DNA from: Rhyzopertha dominica
Taxonomy: Eukaryota > Arthropoda > Insecta > Coleoptera > Bostrichidae
NCBI GenBank assembly: GCA_025024175.1
Contig: QCXZ01000001.1
Span: forward strand, 9,548,001-9,612,000
Reading direction: 5' to 3'
DNA length: 64,000 bases
Position 1 is the first letter of the stretch; every line of letters starts with the position of its first letter. Positions 47,388 through 59,900 of this stretch are shown piece by piece. The notes below the pieces were generated by a model. The model was not told the origin of the DNA, did no database searches, and worked only from the letters and a program-made list of their open reading frames with translations. A program made the translations under genes and the position numbers.

Positions 47388-47696
47388 GAGGAAGTACCTC
47401 TCTCAATATTCCAGACTCATTAGAAACAAATTTTATAATTTATAGAATTGTTACTGGAACAAGAACAACAAAACCCTAAGTTTAGAAAATTTCGTTGTAT
47501 TTTTCGATTCTCCTAATCCTTAAGCTCCCCTTACAACATGATCACATCCTTTTACTTGCCGTCAAGCTCAAAAATTATACTGACCGAGCCACTCACCGAG
47601 CGTCACGCCTGATTATCTTCACACATCACTCGTGTCCGCGAGCACGCGCACTTCAGTCAGTCAACATGCGCGGACGAACGGCGCACGTTCTTAGCG

Positions 47697-47993
47697 TCAG
47701 CGATCGAGCACCGCGAGCAGCAGCATCAAGCAGGCCAGCAACGAACACGAGAAGTGCAGGGACGGGCCGGCGTNGAACCTGCTGAGGCCCAGGGACTCCT
47801 CGGCCGCCGGGCTGCTGCTCCGCGACACTTTGCTGCGCGCGGCGCCCTCTATCTGGTTGCCGTCGAGCTCGATGACGGGTGTGCCACCGGGCCAACCCTC
47901 GGTGCTGTAGCGTCGGTAGTTGCACTGGTCGGCGCCGCTGCGGTGGTAAGGGCGGGTTATGTTGGGGTAGTGGGACTCTATCTTGTCCGTTCC
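47697..47993 (-). CDS. MOXD1: MOXD1-like gene, last exon with hydrophobic C-terminus
   Basis: 98 codons plus TGA, after acceptor TCTCCTTTGCAG. It begins GTDKIESHYPNITRPYHRSG, parallel to the LPPDIERPY segment of MOXD1 and with a potential N-glycosylation site (NIT). ADQCNYRRYSTEGWPGG and a Ser/Ala/Glu-rich stretch follow. The last 20 residues are hydrophobic (CSLLACLMLLLAVL) and end DR, which could be a GPI-attachment signal or a membrane anchor. One codon contains N. The exon is GC-rich relative to its surroundings. Confidence 0.85.
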   Translation of the reverse strand, partial: GTDKIESHYPNITRPYHRSGADQCNYRRYSTEGWPGGTPVIELDGNQIEGAARSKVSRSSSPAAEESLGLSRFXAGPSLHFSCSLLACLMLLLAVLDR

Positions 47994-50900
47994 CTGCAAA
48001 GGAGAAGAGTAACATAAGAGAAAGGTGAAGGAAACCGAATAATATCAATTACAACAGATTCTTTTTGTTATCGGCACTAAATTGCCGGACACTGCTTCTG
48101 TATTTCAAAAGACTGTCTACCATCCACAGTTTTTGAATGCAGCAGTCAATTTCTTATCTAGACTTTGCTTTTAGTCCACATTTGGAAATTTCTTCTTCGA
48201 AATATCAACGAACTAATTAAATTTTGCCAAAGAGCGATTTATGACATCTTCCTTCAAGTAGCATTCGATTTTATTATAAAGTCATAAACTTGACCTCCGT
48301 TCATTTCTGAAAGAACTGCAACCTAGATCGTTCAGTCGTTCGTCACCCATTTTTATGAATCTTATAGTTATGGTTGCTAAAAGTCCTGTCCATAGGCTTG
48401 ATATTGGACTGGAAAATATATTTGAAGAAGTAACAAATAACAGGAATTTATCTACATGCACTGAACCGTTATGAACCATCCTCAAAGTAGCCTTTTATGT
48501 ACAGCAGCACAGACCAAATGAGCCGGATTGTTCACTTGAACAAAAATTATCTGCCAAGGTGACACACTTTCCCGAGAAACTGGATGACCGATTTTTACCA
48601 AGACGGCTCTTAATATTTAATCTGACACTAAGGGCCGGTATTTCAGTCAAGGTTTAAACCAAAATTGTCTTTTACGTATATTTCTATTGTGTGGGTTACT
48701 TTTTATATCACTCGTAAAAAAATTGTTGGTAATAATGAAGAACGACGAGTTTTCGCACTAAAAATTTCGAAAGAAAGGAATCGATTTGGTAAAACTACTT
48801 CAAACTAAGATTTATGTAGGTATTACAGAGCAAGGAGTTAGGGTTTGTTCGCAATTAACAAAAAGATTGGCATTGGTGGTTCTGACGAAAGAATTTAAAG
48901 CCCAATCAGGTATGTTTCCCAGAACAACCAGCAGAAAATGATTCCTTTGTAAATTGTAGTTGTTGTCTTGGCACTATTAAACCGATTTTCACTAAACCAG
49001 ATTTGTGAACTGAAATACGTTCTGTAGAAATTTAAAGTCGTCAATGTTCAAGCAACCACGTCCAAAATATTGCCAAAAAGTAAACAGGGAAGAGGACGAA
49101 ATAAATGTATTAGAAGTGTCGTAGTAAATTTTAAAATATTACTAGGTAATATTAAAAGTGACCTGGGCGTCGGTCGAAATAAGATCTTCAATATGTTGGA
49201 ACAATGTAAATTCCGGTTCTATAAATATCACAAAGGGCAATATCAAACATCCAGGTGACAGCAAGCTGCGATGGTTTTGCCAATAGTAGTGAAACTTTCG
49301 TGTGAAGGGCTTTTATAAGGTCATCTAATAGGAACAAGACATATGCTGGTACGCATTATGTGTAGTATACAAAAGACAATTTTTATAATCTTTACTTCCA
49401 AGAAATCATAATCTATTTCCTTTAGNAATTAGTCANATTTAGTGTAGGTAATAGACTTTGCGCTTAATAAAGCTATATAAATTGCACTGACATTAAAAAA
49501 ATTAGAACAATGTATCAAATGCTATATATATTTTCAGGTGCAATATTATTCAACACCAAACGAACGCAGTGGTGTAAATCGTGTCTAATTCTTAAGGAGT
49601 TGCCATGGGGTTGAGAAAGTTTTATTATTAAAGCTACCATCTCTACATACGTACTACCAACACTATTCCAGAACTCTATTAAGTACTAAAATAAGATTTT
49701 TTCGAGAAATCACCAAAGACGTAAGAGTACAATTCTTACACGACCTCGTCGTGCTATTATATACTTTCAAAGAACAGTTTTGCTTAAGTGAAGAAACGTT
49801 AGACTTTAGCAAAAAAATAATCATAATATGGGATTAAAGAAATCGTTTAAAAACGAATCTGACCACTCGCTCGTTGCTATACAAAATAACTAACAAAAAG
49901 GGCTTCAATTGCATCGTCTCTGGGCAGCTTGACCGTAAAACGCCACTACACACAATTCATTCCGTCCTTCCCGAAAAAACTCGGTAAATTGGATTTCATT
50001 CCGCTGTATTAACACTGGCTTCTTATAGACGACTTACTCAAAACAATGGAGCCATCGGACCGTTCAGCAAAAACATACCTCCGCTCTCGTTAAGCGTTTC
50101 GAGTTTTTAAAACCCCGAACAGAAAGTGAGCCACTCGATGCGTTTTTATCGACACCGCGAGCGATGATGCATCGGGCCCATTGTTTGTGGAGGAGCGGCG
50201 CAAAACACTGATTATGCAACACCTTAGCGAATGCCTTCGGCCGTGAATCCCTTTGTTTTGCCAGGCGCTGATTGCCGCCGATTGGTTACGCAATTCTGGT
50301 CGCTTTCTACCCCCTGATTAAGAAAATCTGAGACACTCACCGGTAGTAACGTGGACTGGGACGTCCAACACAGAGGCTTGAAGGAGCCCTTCATCGTGGC
50401 CTCCTGGAAATTCTGGAATTGATTGTCCCAATCGTAGGACACTAGGCGGGACTCTAAAGTCATCCCGGCCAACTCGGGTGGTGCTGATATTCGGACTGGA
50501 TTTGAACCCCTGCAAAATAACATAACACCTCTTTAGCTAGTCATGTAAATAAGCAAATGATGAAAAATTGTCTACTAATCTTCCAAACTAAGACAGTAAG
50601 TACTACATGAATTTTTTGGCGGATTCTAAGATTTATATCTTCCAAAGATTGTGACTTAAGAATGTATCATTTTGATTTTAAGTAGGTAACAGGTAACCCC
50701 TGAGAAAGGAATGGAGTGGCGTTAAGTCCGGTGATCTTGGTGGTTTTCGTTCATCAGTCAGGTGTTTCATTGCGTTTTTAGTGTAGTGTGCAAGGAAACC
50801 CATGCCATCAATATACTTGGTACGTATAAGTTGAAATCCCTAGTTTGGATGTGGTATTGGGAACCTGTGTCAGTTATCCAAATACTGTTCAAATTAACAC

Positions 50901-53900
50901 TAAATTTTGAACTAGGAATATTGCCAGGACCATGAATCTAGTTATCAGTCTAATCAACTTGACACGAGTCCAGTTTCTTTCAAATTATGTTATATTCATA
51001 AGTCTTTAGTCAAAACATAATCAAAATCTTAAATTATTTACCTACTAGCTAAATTCATAATTTAGCCATAGACCAACTAATCTACAAATATAAGTAGTAC
51101 TTACGCGTTTAGCTCTTGGATTCCAAGAGAATGCAGCACAGTAGGCAGGCTCGGCAGACTATGGCACGCCGCCAACGCCCTCTGTCTTGGGTAATACAAC
51201 CCCATCACTAAACAAGTCTCTTCTCTACTCGTCAGTCCACCCAACGTAATCGCACTACGTCCCGAACTATTGTACGTGCACTCGGTGATCAGGTGATCAC
51301 CAGGCAAAACTTTCACCGGCGACACTAATCTTCTGTACTCTTGATAGTCCGAGTCCACGTTGTCATCAGTCGCAATCGGCGGTTGTTCCGCGTTTCCCCT
51401 GATGTGCCTAAGCGCCACCTGTCTTCCTATCCGATGCGTCTTCATGACCACCGCGNACATGTTGATCCCTGTCCTGGGAAAAGCTTGCTTGGTGCATTCT
51501 CCCACGCAGTGTCCCGAAGAAACCACCCTCTGTTGTCCGGGAGGGATGATGTGCCTCCAATTCGGATCCATCCCGATGGAAATCACTCCAGCGTCGTGTC
51601 TCCTTAACTCGGGGGTGTAGTAGAGGCGGAGACCTGACCCGTCCAGGGCACCGAGACTCCCATCGCTGGGACTAGAGTAGTGCGTTTCCAGGAGGTAGTA
51701 GCGAGATGTGGTGGGTTCCAGGGGATATCCAGCTTCTGGAGGGAAACTGAAGCCTTCGGAACCTCTGGCCCAACTGGCCACGACGGTATTGCAAGCCAGT
51801 GGTTGGGAGTCTGGTTCGTAGCACTGGCGTCCGGGAGAATCTGCCAGTTTTGCTATGTGAGGAGTGTCCTGGCATTCGTACAGAACTACGTGCTGGAGAC
51901 CATCGCCGGTTCCAATACCTCGAAGAGGTTCGTACTGAAATAGAAACAGAAAATTTAGGGAGAACTTCTACAGTGTCTACTTAAATTCTAGTCATAATTG
52001 CGAATTACTGCTCTTGACGAAAATTGTGAAGAGCATCAATATAAACCGAAACATCAAGGTACGCTTGTACAGGTAGAGCGTATATTTAATAAGAAAAAGA
52101 TACCCGGGCTTTAAACATTATAATAGAACTGTATGACTTATTAGGTACGTAAGGAGTTAAATGTAAAGATATGAATATATCAAAGAACTCGTATGAAATT
52201 ATGCCAAATAGAAACAAACCCTAATATTCGCAAATCGTTTCCTTTAATCTCCGCACTGGTCAGCGCTTCGTAATAACGAAAGATTCGTAGCAAGCGGCCA
52301 AAATTTGTCGCAAATGATTCCAAACTACTACGATGACGACCGTTCGTTTGGTTAAGACCTAAAAAAAATAGAGTCTAAAATAAATTTGAAAAAAGCGCAT
52401 GTGCTGTATGTTCCTTGGGGAAACTGAATATACATTTAGTTTCCCCAATCCTCATGACAGAAAAGGTTTCTAGAAAGGGTATCCAGATGATTATTCCACC
52501 AACAACAAAGAAGAATTTTTTTGGGGATGATCAGTAGGGAGTAGAATACAAATTCTCCTCGTGCTAGTACAAAAATAATTTTCAAAAAGCTTAAGCTCTT
52601 TAACATTGTCTCTTCGAATAAGTTCTCTTTCAAAAGTCCATTTCTTCTCAGGTTCTACTGAACTACTGAACTAGAAGAGAGACGTTTTGACATGATTTTA
52701 AAACAAACGACGCAAAAAAGTCAAAATAACTAACTGTCAATGATGACAATTAATTAATTCATTAACTTTTTTCCTAATATCATATAATCTTCTTTTACTC
52801 GAATAATGTTTAATAGATATTAGTCAATTTGTAAAGACAGATGTCATCGATGAAGACAAATCATCTGGTATACCTCAGGGCACTCGTCTAGGTACTTTAT
52901 GTACCAGGTCTACAGCTTTGCATAATTTTAAGAAACCCTTAAATTTCACTCGTATTGTTAGTAAGTAAAATTTCGCTGACATCATTTAATTATGTCAATA
53001 TTTGTAATTTTCTTGCTCGGATTTACTTAATTCTATTGCCAAGTAATATCTCAATTAATTGATCGTTCTTGGATGACTACCATTAATTGATTGTAAATGT
53101 ATATCGAGCCGAAGCTTCAGGAAGTCAAAAAAGAGAGCAAAAAACAATAAATATAGCATCAGATTGGAATATAATTTATCCAAGATTTGTTAAAAACCAC
53201 ATTAATTTACCGGAACGGAACGGTACAACAGCCAAGCAGAAGCAACCCAAGGGCAGACATAGGAAATTTTGGCAAAAGTGTCTACAGAGAATGGAGTAAA
53301 ATGGAAAATGAAAAGTCTAAGAAGGATTCTGGTGTTAAAGAATACGCCATAGTTATGTAATTAATCCTATCTGACAAATTGTAATGATTGACTGGTTTTT
53401 AGTGACAGTTAATTAATTAGTAACGCCTTTCTGTTCAAATTGTATTCAATTATTACAGTAATTTAGATCTGGCCATACACGAAATGAATTTCTTAAATCT
53501 AGGTATCTCAAAAACGGCTGTTCAAATCAGCTCTTACCAGGAATAGCTTTTTCAAGTTAGTCACGCTGTAGAATAAGGAATTTCGATTTAAAATTAAAAT
53601 ACAGAGTGGCTCAAAAATTTATATTGTTTTAAACGTGTGCAATTGAACTTTTGACACTCTGTATCTCCAAATTCATCCATTTTTGGACTGGGGTAAGTTG
53701 GCTTAGATCATCACATTGTATCGTAGCACAACATGCTGCCGTACTTTTTAGAGACATCCTGTATAGACTTTTAGTGTTTTCTTACACACTATTAAATACT
53801 GCGCCATAAAGCAAGCTATTTAATTGCGATTTGATAGTAGACGCTATAAATGCACTAACGGTACCCTTCAACAATGGGGCTGTTAACAGCTACGCCCCGG

Positions 53901-56900
53901 GGTTGGTCGACACGTAACCTAAATAGATAAGTGCGGAAGAACGAGCCAGCAAAAATTATGGCCGCAAAAATAGATATATTCCCGCGGCAAAGAGCGTTTA
54001 CCTGTAGGGAACTCATGCAACACTACACAATGCTAACACGTACGCCTTTCAAACGATTTTATCTCTGTAATGTGCACGTTTCTTCCTGCTATATATATCA
54101 TCGCGGAATGTAACAAACATTATATTTACGGGGAAATACACGGACTCTATCGGCCGCCGAATCTTAATGCATTCGAGGCGAAATTCTTCGATCAAGATGC
54201 AGCTGTTTATTCGTCGGGTTGCACCCCATAAACAAACAGAGCACCACCCCTCGCTTTGATGCCGGTTATAATTGAGCAGAACTTCGTTGCTGCGTTTCGA
54301 CATCAAAGAAACGCAATTTTAAAATAATAACAAATTTGAATCACAAAGAGGCGTAAAATTCCATTTAAATCTGCAATTTTGAGGGGATCTTCGAGATGTG
54401 GGCTTGGGGTAAGCGGACATGTGAGGGATCCCTATCCCTAGCTTGCGTATATAATACACGGTCATTTTTCTTCCCATGATCTTTTTATACACCCTTTCTT
54501 TTAGCATTCTCTCCAGATGTCCTAACCAATCGATTCTTCTAGTCCTAACTCCATTTGTAATAGATGGTTCCGAATACCTCCTATACTTTTTCATTTGTCC
54601 TCCTCCCTTCTCAATCCTCTTTCGTCCCTTTATATATTATTCGCAGTATAATGCTATCGAAAAAGTTTATTCCTTAGTCTCTATCTTTTTATCACCCGCG
54701 TCTCACATGCATATGTTGCCGTGTTTGGTATATCCCCTTCTTTGCTCTTCGAGAAACGTCTTTTAATCTCAACACAGATTTTAATCTCTGGCTACTTTAT
54801 ATGCTCTACCAAGTTTATCCTTGATCTCATCCTCAATTTAACTTTTAGTTGTACTTAAATATTTAAAGGTAGCTACTCTTTCAAAACAGTAAGTTTTTAC
54901 ACCACTATTTTTGATTTCCAGAGCGCTCTTCATTCCTCATTCATCATCTGTGTATGCAAGAATTTGATAACACTTATAATAGACAATTCTCTTCAGATAC
55001 AGTCCGCTATGCCTCATAATTTCCTCAAGTTGTGTTGTAGTGAAAAATATCGCTATAACGAGTCACCCTGCCTCAATCTTCAGCCTTTAGTTTACATAAT
55101 GTTGTACCTAGTGACATCTAACTTAATCTTAGGTACTGGCCTTGTACAGCTGCTTCCTTTTAATTGTATCGTATGCTTGTTTAAAATCGTTGACGGTCAC
55201 CATGAAATTATAACTATTCCCAGAACTTTTCCTGAATTTAACCCAATATGTTTATGTGGCTTATCAGTGGTTTTCATGTTCTAAAAGCACCTCAGTAATC
55301 CACATTTACTTTCATCGCTATGACATTTAGCCTATGCCTAGTACATGTTGCCAAGACTTTATACAACGAGTCCTTCTACAGTTTTCATACTTTCTTCGTT
55401 CCCTTTTTATACAGCGGACACAATACTTTGTACTGACCTACACAGTTAGTGAAAGAAAGTTATGTTTGGTCATCAATAGACAAAGATTGCGACAAATGAT
55501 GTAATTAAGCGTAAGCTAGTCAGTACGTAATCTTTGTTGATCATGTATATGTATGTGGTGTATAATAAATAATGTGTACAACCCTCCAGCGTCTTCGTCA
55601 AGTCTCCCCGCAAACACGCTACAACTGAAGACTCCAATCACCATAACTGGTAACCCGCGCGCTCCTATAGCTTCCTTTGTCCACTGTCATGGCATTCTTC
55701 TACTTTCAAGAATATCTGAATCAGATCACTGTTTCCCGGTCCTTTTTTGGTTATTTTTGGGCTCTTTGTGACCTTCCTGGTCTAGGTCATTCTAAACATC
55801 ATCGCATTTCTTTTCCCAGTACTATGTTGTCTTCTGCTGATGCTCCTTTGTCGTTATTTAGGATATTTTTAAAATATTCAACCCATTTATTCCTCGTTAA
55901 ACGTTCTCTTACTTTTACTCATTTTTTTACTATTTTTCTCAATTCTTTCTTATTTGGACGGCTTTCCTATATTCTACTTAATAACCACCGTCATTCTTCC
56001 TGCTCCCATTATTGTCGGGGATAGCATTTTCTACCATATTCCATTTTCTATCGCTCTTTCGTCTTCCTATTGTCTCACTCTGTAAGGTATCGCTGTTCTG
56101 TACTTCTTTATCTTATGTCCGTATTTAACTGCTGTACGTCGCATTTTACTGCGTAGTCTTGTCTCTTGTATATATAAAAAATTGAACTTGACCTTGATGA
56201 GGAAATGATTGGCTTCCATCTGCCCTTCTGTATGTTCCTACATCCAAAATATTCTTCGCAATCCTTTTTTATATACATGTGGTCTATTTGGATTGTTTTT
56301 AGTCCCATCTAGGGTGGTCAGCATTCCTTTAGCAATTTCTTTATGTCTCAAGTATGCAGACACAGTTCTGAAATTACTTTCCACGGCAAATTCTATCATG
56401 TATAGCCCATATTCAGTGGTTTTTTCATGTCTACCGTGCATTGATGGTGTTAATCTGTATTTTTGTGCTTTCCCTATTCTTTCACTGAAATCCCCTACAA
56501 CTATCCTTATGTTACCTTTTGAAGCCTGATGTAGTCCACTAATTTTTCAGAGAATTTCACTTTTACTTCTGAGTCTTTATAATTTCTTGATGCTTCGAAA
56601 GACATGGGAAAAATTCAGACGCTCGAAATTCTTATAAAAATAGCTTTATATTAGTATCAAATTTTTAAAATAACTCTCTTAACCATCCTCACTATATAAC
56701 AAAATTCAAATAACCCACAAGAGACGATTTGCTTTAGTTTTCTGCATCATCCTTTGGACGACCGCAGCGTTGATTTCCCAAGATCTGGCCAAAGCATTAT
56801 TTCATCATCTGCATGATGCATGTTCACAAACTGAAGTAGTTTAGAGAGACAACTTTGGATATAACGCTGTCCCTTCGCCTCAAATGCATCAATGCTGAGA

Positions 56901-59900
56901 GATGAAGCCAGCTTCAAAAATGGCACAAATATTGTCCTCAAACCTTTTTTGGTTTTAAATTTAACATCTTTAGGNTCATCCTCGTGACCGTATGTGTAAA
57001 AACCATCATTTCCCTTCATCTCACTGTTAGATAATGTGAAATGTTTTTCGTCGTCCATCACAATTGCTGTTGAAGAAATACACCCGCCTCAGCGCGCGGC
57101 AACATCTCAGAATTCTCTCTAATTAAGCCTCTATGTATTTTGGAGCTTTCCTCCTTTTCTGGAAGACAAAATTCTTACTTTATAGGGTCCTAAACACCGT
57201 GCTTTTTTCAACATTAAATCCTTGTGCCTACCTGCATCAATTAGTCTAGCTTGTCTTAATTGGTTGAAAACCCGGGGCCGACCACTTTTAGGCGAGATTG
57301 TCATGGTATCCCTTTTCGCATTCTTTGATTGTGCGATTCGCTTATGTTGTAATTTCGATATATTGGCAACGTCTCGTTTCGACATTCGCTCATCCAGATT
57401 ATACCTCGACGAAGATCAATTTTATAAGACACTATACAGAGCAGAAATCAAAAACTTTTGCATTGCTTATTTAAATGACACGGAGAGTGACATCTTATTT
57501 CCATGACCTGCTTTGTTACATACGTTTTGTCACTTACCCATTCGATCAGAAATTGGGTTGAATAAACTTATAACAAACGGTTCTCACTTTTCTTAACTAC
57601 AAATCCTCTCTCTATCATCTATTAAAAATCTATTATTATCTATTTAAAAATATATGATTGGTTCACAACGTCACACGTCAAATGCTTGCCAGAGTTGAGA
57701 AGTCCTTCCAAGAAATTAGCTCATCTGTGCCTTCGGCGACATTTTGAACCCGATGCCTAAGTGAAAAGTATGTCTGTACAAGTCAGTGTTTGTAATTCCC
57801 CACAAAATTTATTGTTGTTAAAACACCATCTGTATTAAGGGAAAACTTCTATTACTTAGCGAAGCAGTAGACCAACATAAAGCGAACGTGTTAAACGTAA
57901 CAGGCTGTAAAATCCATTTGCATTACGGCGATGCGTAAGCTGTTGAATCACTTACACAACATGTGAGAATTATCAACGTAAACAGTTTGAAACAGAAGAC
58001 TTTCATTCATAACACCACTCACAGCCAGGTGGATACGTGACAAAACGGAAATCATATTAATTTCAGCAGGTTCGAGGACAATATCCCACGATATTATAAC
58101 AAATTTTGAAGCAGATTTATCCCCCTACGTATAAAAATACCGGTAACCTTTACTTTCTTCGTGCTAGAAAGCAGGGATCAGCACTTAGCCTCATCAGTGG
58201 GAAACATGATCGTCGTGACCGGGGTTACGATTTCACAATCGAATAAAGCTGGCTGTTATTTATCATTCATAACTACCTCACTCCAATTAAGTCAGGAACA
58301 TTTATGTTCGAAAGTAAAATGTGAGTGACTGCCCGGGGTATAATCACGATTTATTGGGCAGAAATATGTACAACTGCAGGCATTTTTTATCTTGTTGTTG
58401 TACTGGGAAAGGCCGATTGCTCAATTGCAGAAATCATTAGGGCGGGTTTGGTTTAATTTGAAACTGGTCAAATTATGAGGTGAATGTCATGTAATTTAAA
58501 CGACCATCAAGCTGAATTAATTATTTAATAGGAAGCAATGCAGCGAATTTGGTCTATAAAACAGTGTGGGATCAGTTAAGGTTTCTTATGAGGAAATATT
58601 GCTACCAGCTACGTAAAAGTGTTGAAAATATTATTTTACCAGTTGCTATATAACAGCGATGTAATATCACCGAGAAAGTACTTTTCATATACACTGAAAG
58701 AAGCATGTCTTAACGGACTGAGGTTGATGTACGGCTAATCTCAATGCCAAACTGCAAGAAATTCTCCCAAAATATATATAGTAACTTGCAAAGTTACTGT
58801 AGTACCTGTATTTTGAGAAAAAGTATATCTTTACCGTACAGACCTGTGTAATAGGTAAAAGAATCTTGGAAAAATGATAAATTAACTTAGTAATCACAGA
58901 GACTACAATTTTTAGATAGGAGTGAACGAAAACCTTCAATTTCAAACCTTCGAAATGTGAAAATAACTCTTTACCGAACAGGGAACGCGAACACCATCAT
59001 ATTTACAAATAACTTACACGATTTCTCGATACAATTATCTTCTAAACCTAAACTAACTATGGACTACTCACAAGCATTAAATGTGTTTCTAGATTTAAAG
59101 AGGATTCTAAATTTCTGAACAGAACTACCACCATGGATGAAGCATGGATATATTTGTATGATCCTGGAACAAAACAACAGTCAAAGGACTGTAGGCACTC
59201 TGGCTCTCCAAGATTCAAACAGATTCGGATGCAAAAATCGACAGAAAACGCTCTTGTTTCATTTTTTTAAGACGTGGTGTCATCTTCATTGATTATCTGG
59301 AGAAGTAGAGTAATAATATTCACAATTGCTGTCTAAGGGATTAAACTGGTATCCCATCATCCACCTAACCTGACTTCATCCGACTAAGATCTGATTCCCA
59401 CACTGTGAAAGAGTTTGAAAGGGCGCAAGTTGTCTTCTAAGAAAGAAGTTATGGAAGCTGTAGGAAGCTGCGATAACTATCAGAGTATTCAAGCAATTGC
59501 AGGATACGGGATCTCATGCAAACCAACCAGGATAGGGCTGCTCCATTGTTGTTATTTTGGTTGGTGTTAAGTTCTAGAGGTTAAGAGATGGCAGATATGT
59601 AGATATTTTCAAAATGAAGGCTTTTTGAAGGTAGTCTTAGTACTACAAGAGATGCTATAAAGCATCGTTTAGGATTTGCAAGAATAGACCTTCACTGGAT
59701 CTTAGAATGACTATAGGAAGTCTAGAAGGATGTCTTCGAATTTGTCTGATGTCTGTCTCACTTATATCTCGAGAAGGGCTCAGCGATTGNGCTCATTGCT
59801 CGCTCATTGGGTACAGGTCTCGGCCTATTTATATAATAAATGTATCTTCTATACTTTAAAATAAATCAAATGCAAGGATAATGCGCTAAAGTCTCTTTGT

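Noticed and set aside
47754..48017. Plus-strand 87-codon frame rich in Ala/Gly/Val
   Set aside because: Shadow of the last exon of the MOXD1-like gene.
54476..56529. Series of plus-strand frames (60-115 codons) with hydrophobic translations
   Set aside because: Antisense shadows of the RTE-like LINE; the minus strand shows endonuclease and RT blocks in the right order.
58156..58202. Minus-strand CTGATGA with GTGCT/AGCAC stem as a second full hammerhead
   Set aside because: The expected GAAAC is GAAGAAA and no cleavage triplet closes stem III, so it is noted only as hammerhead-like.
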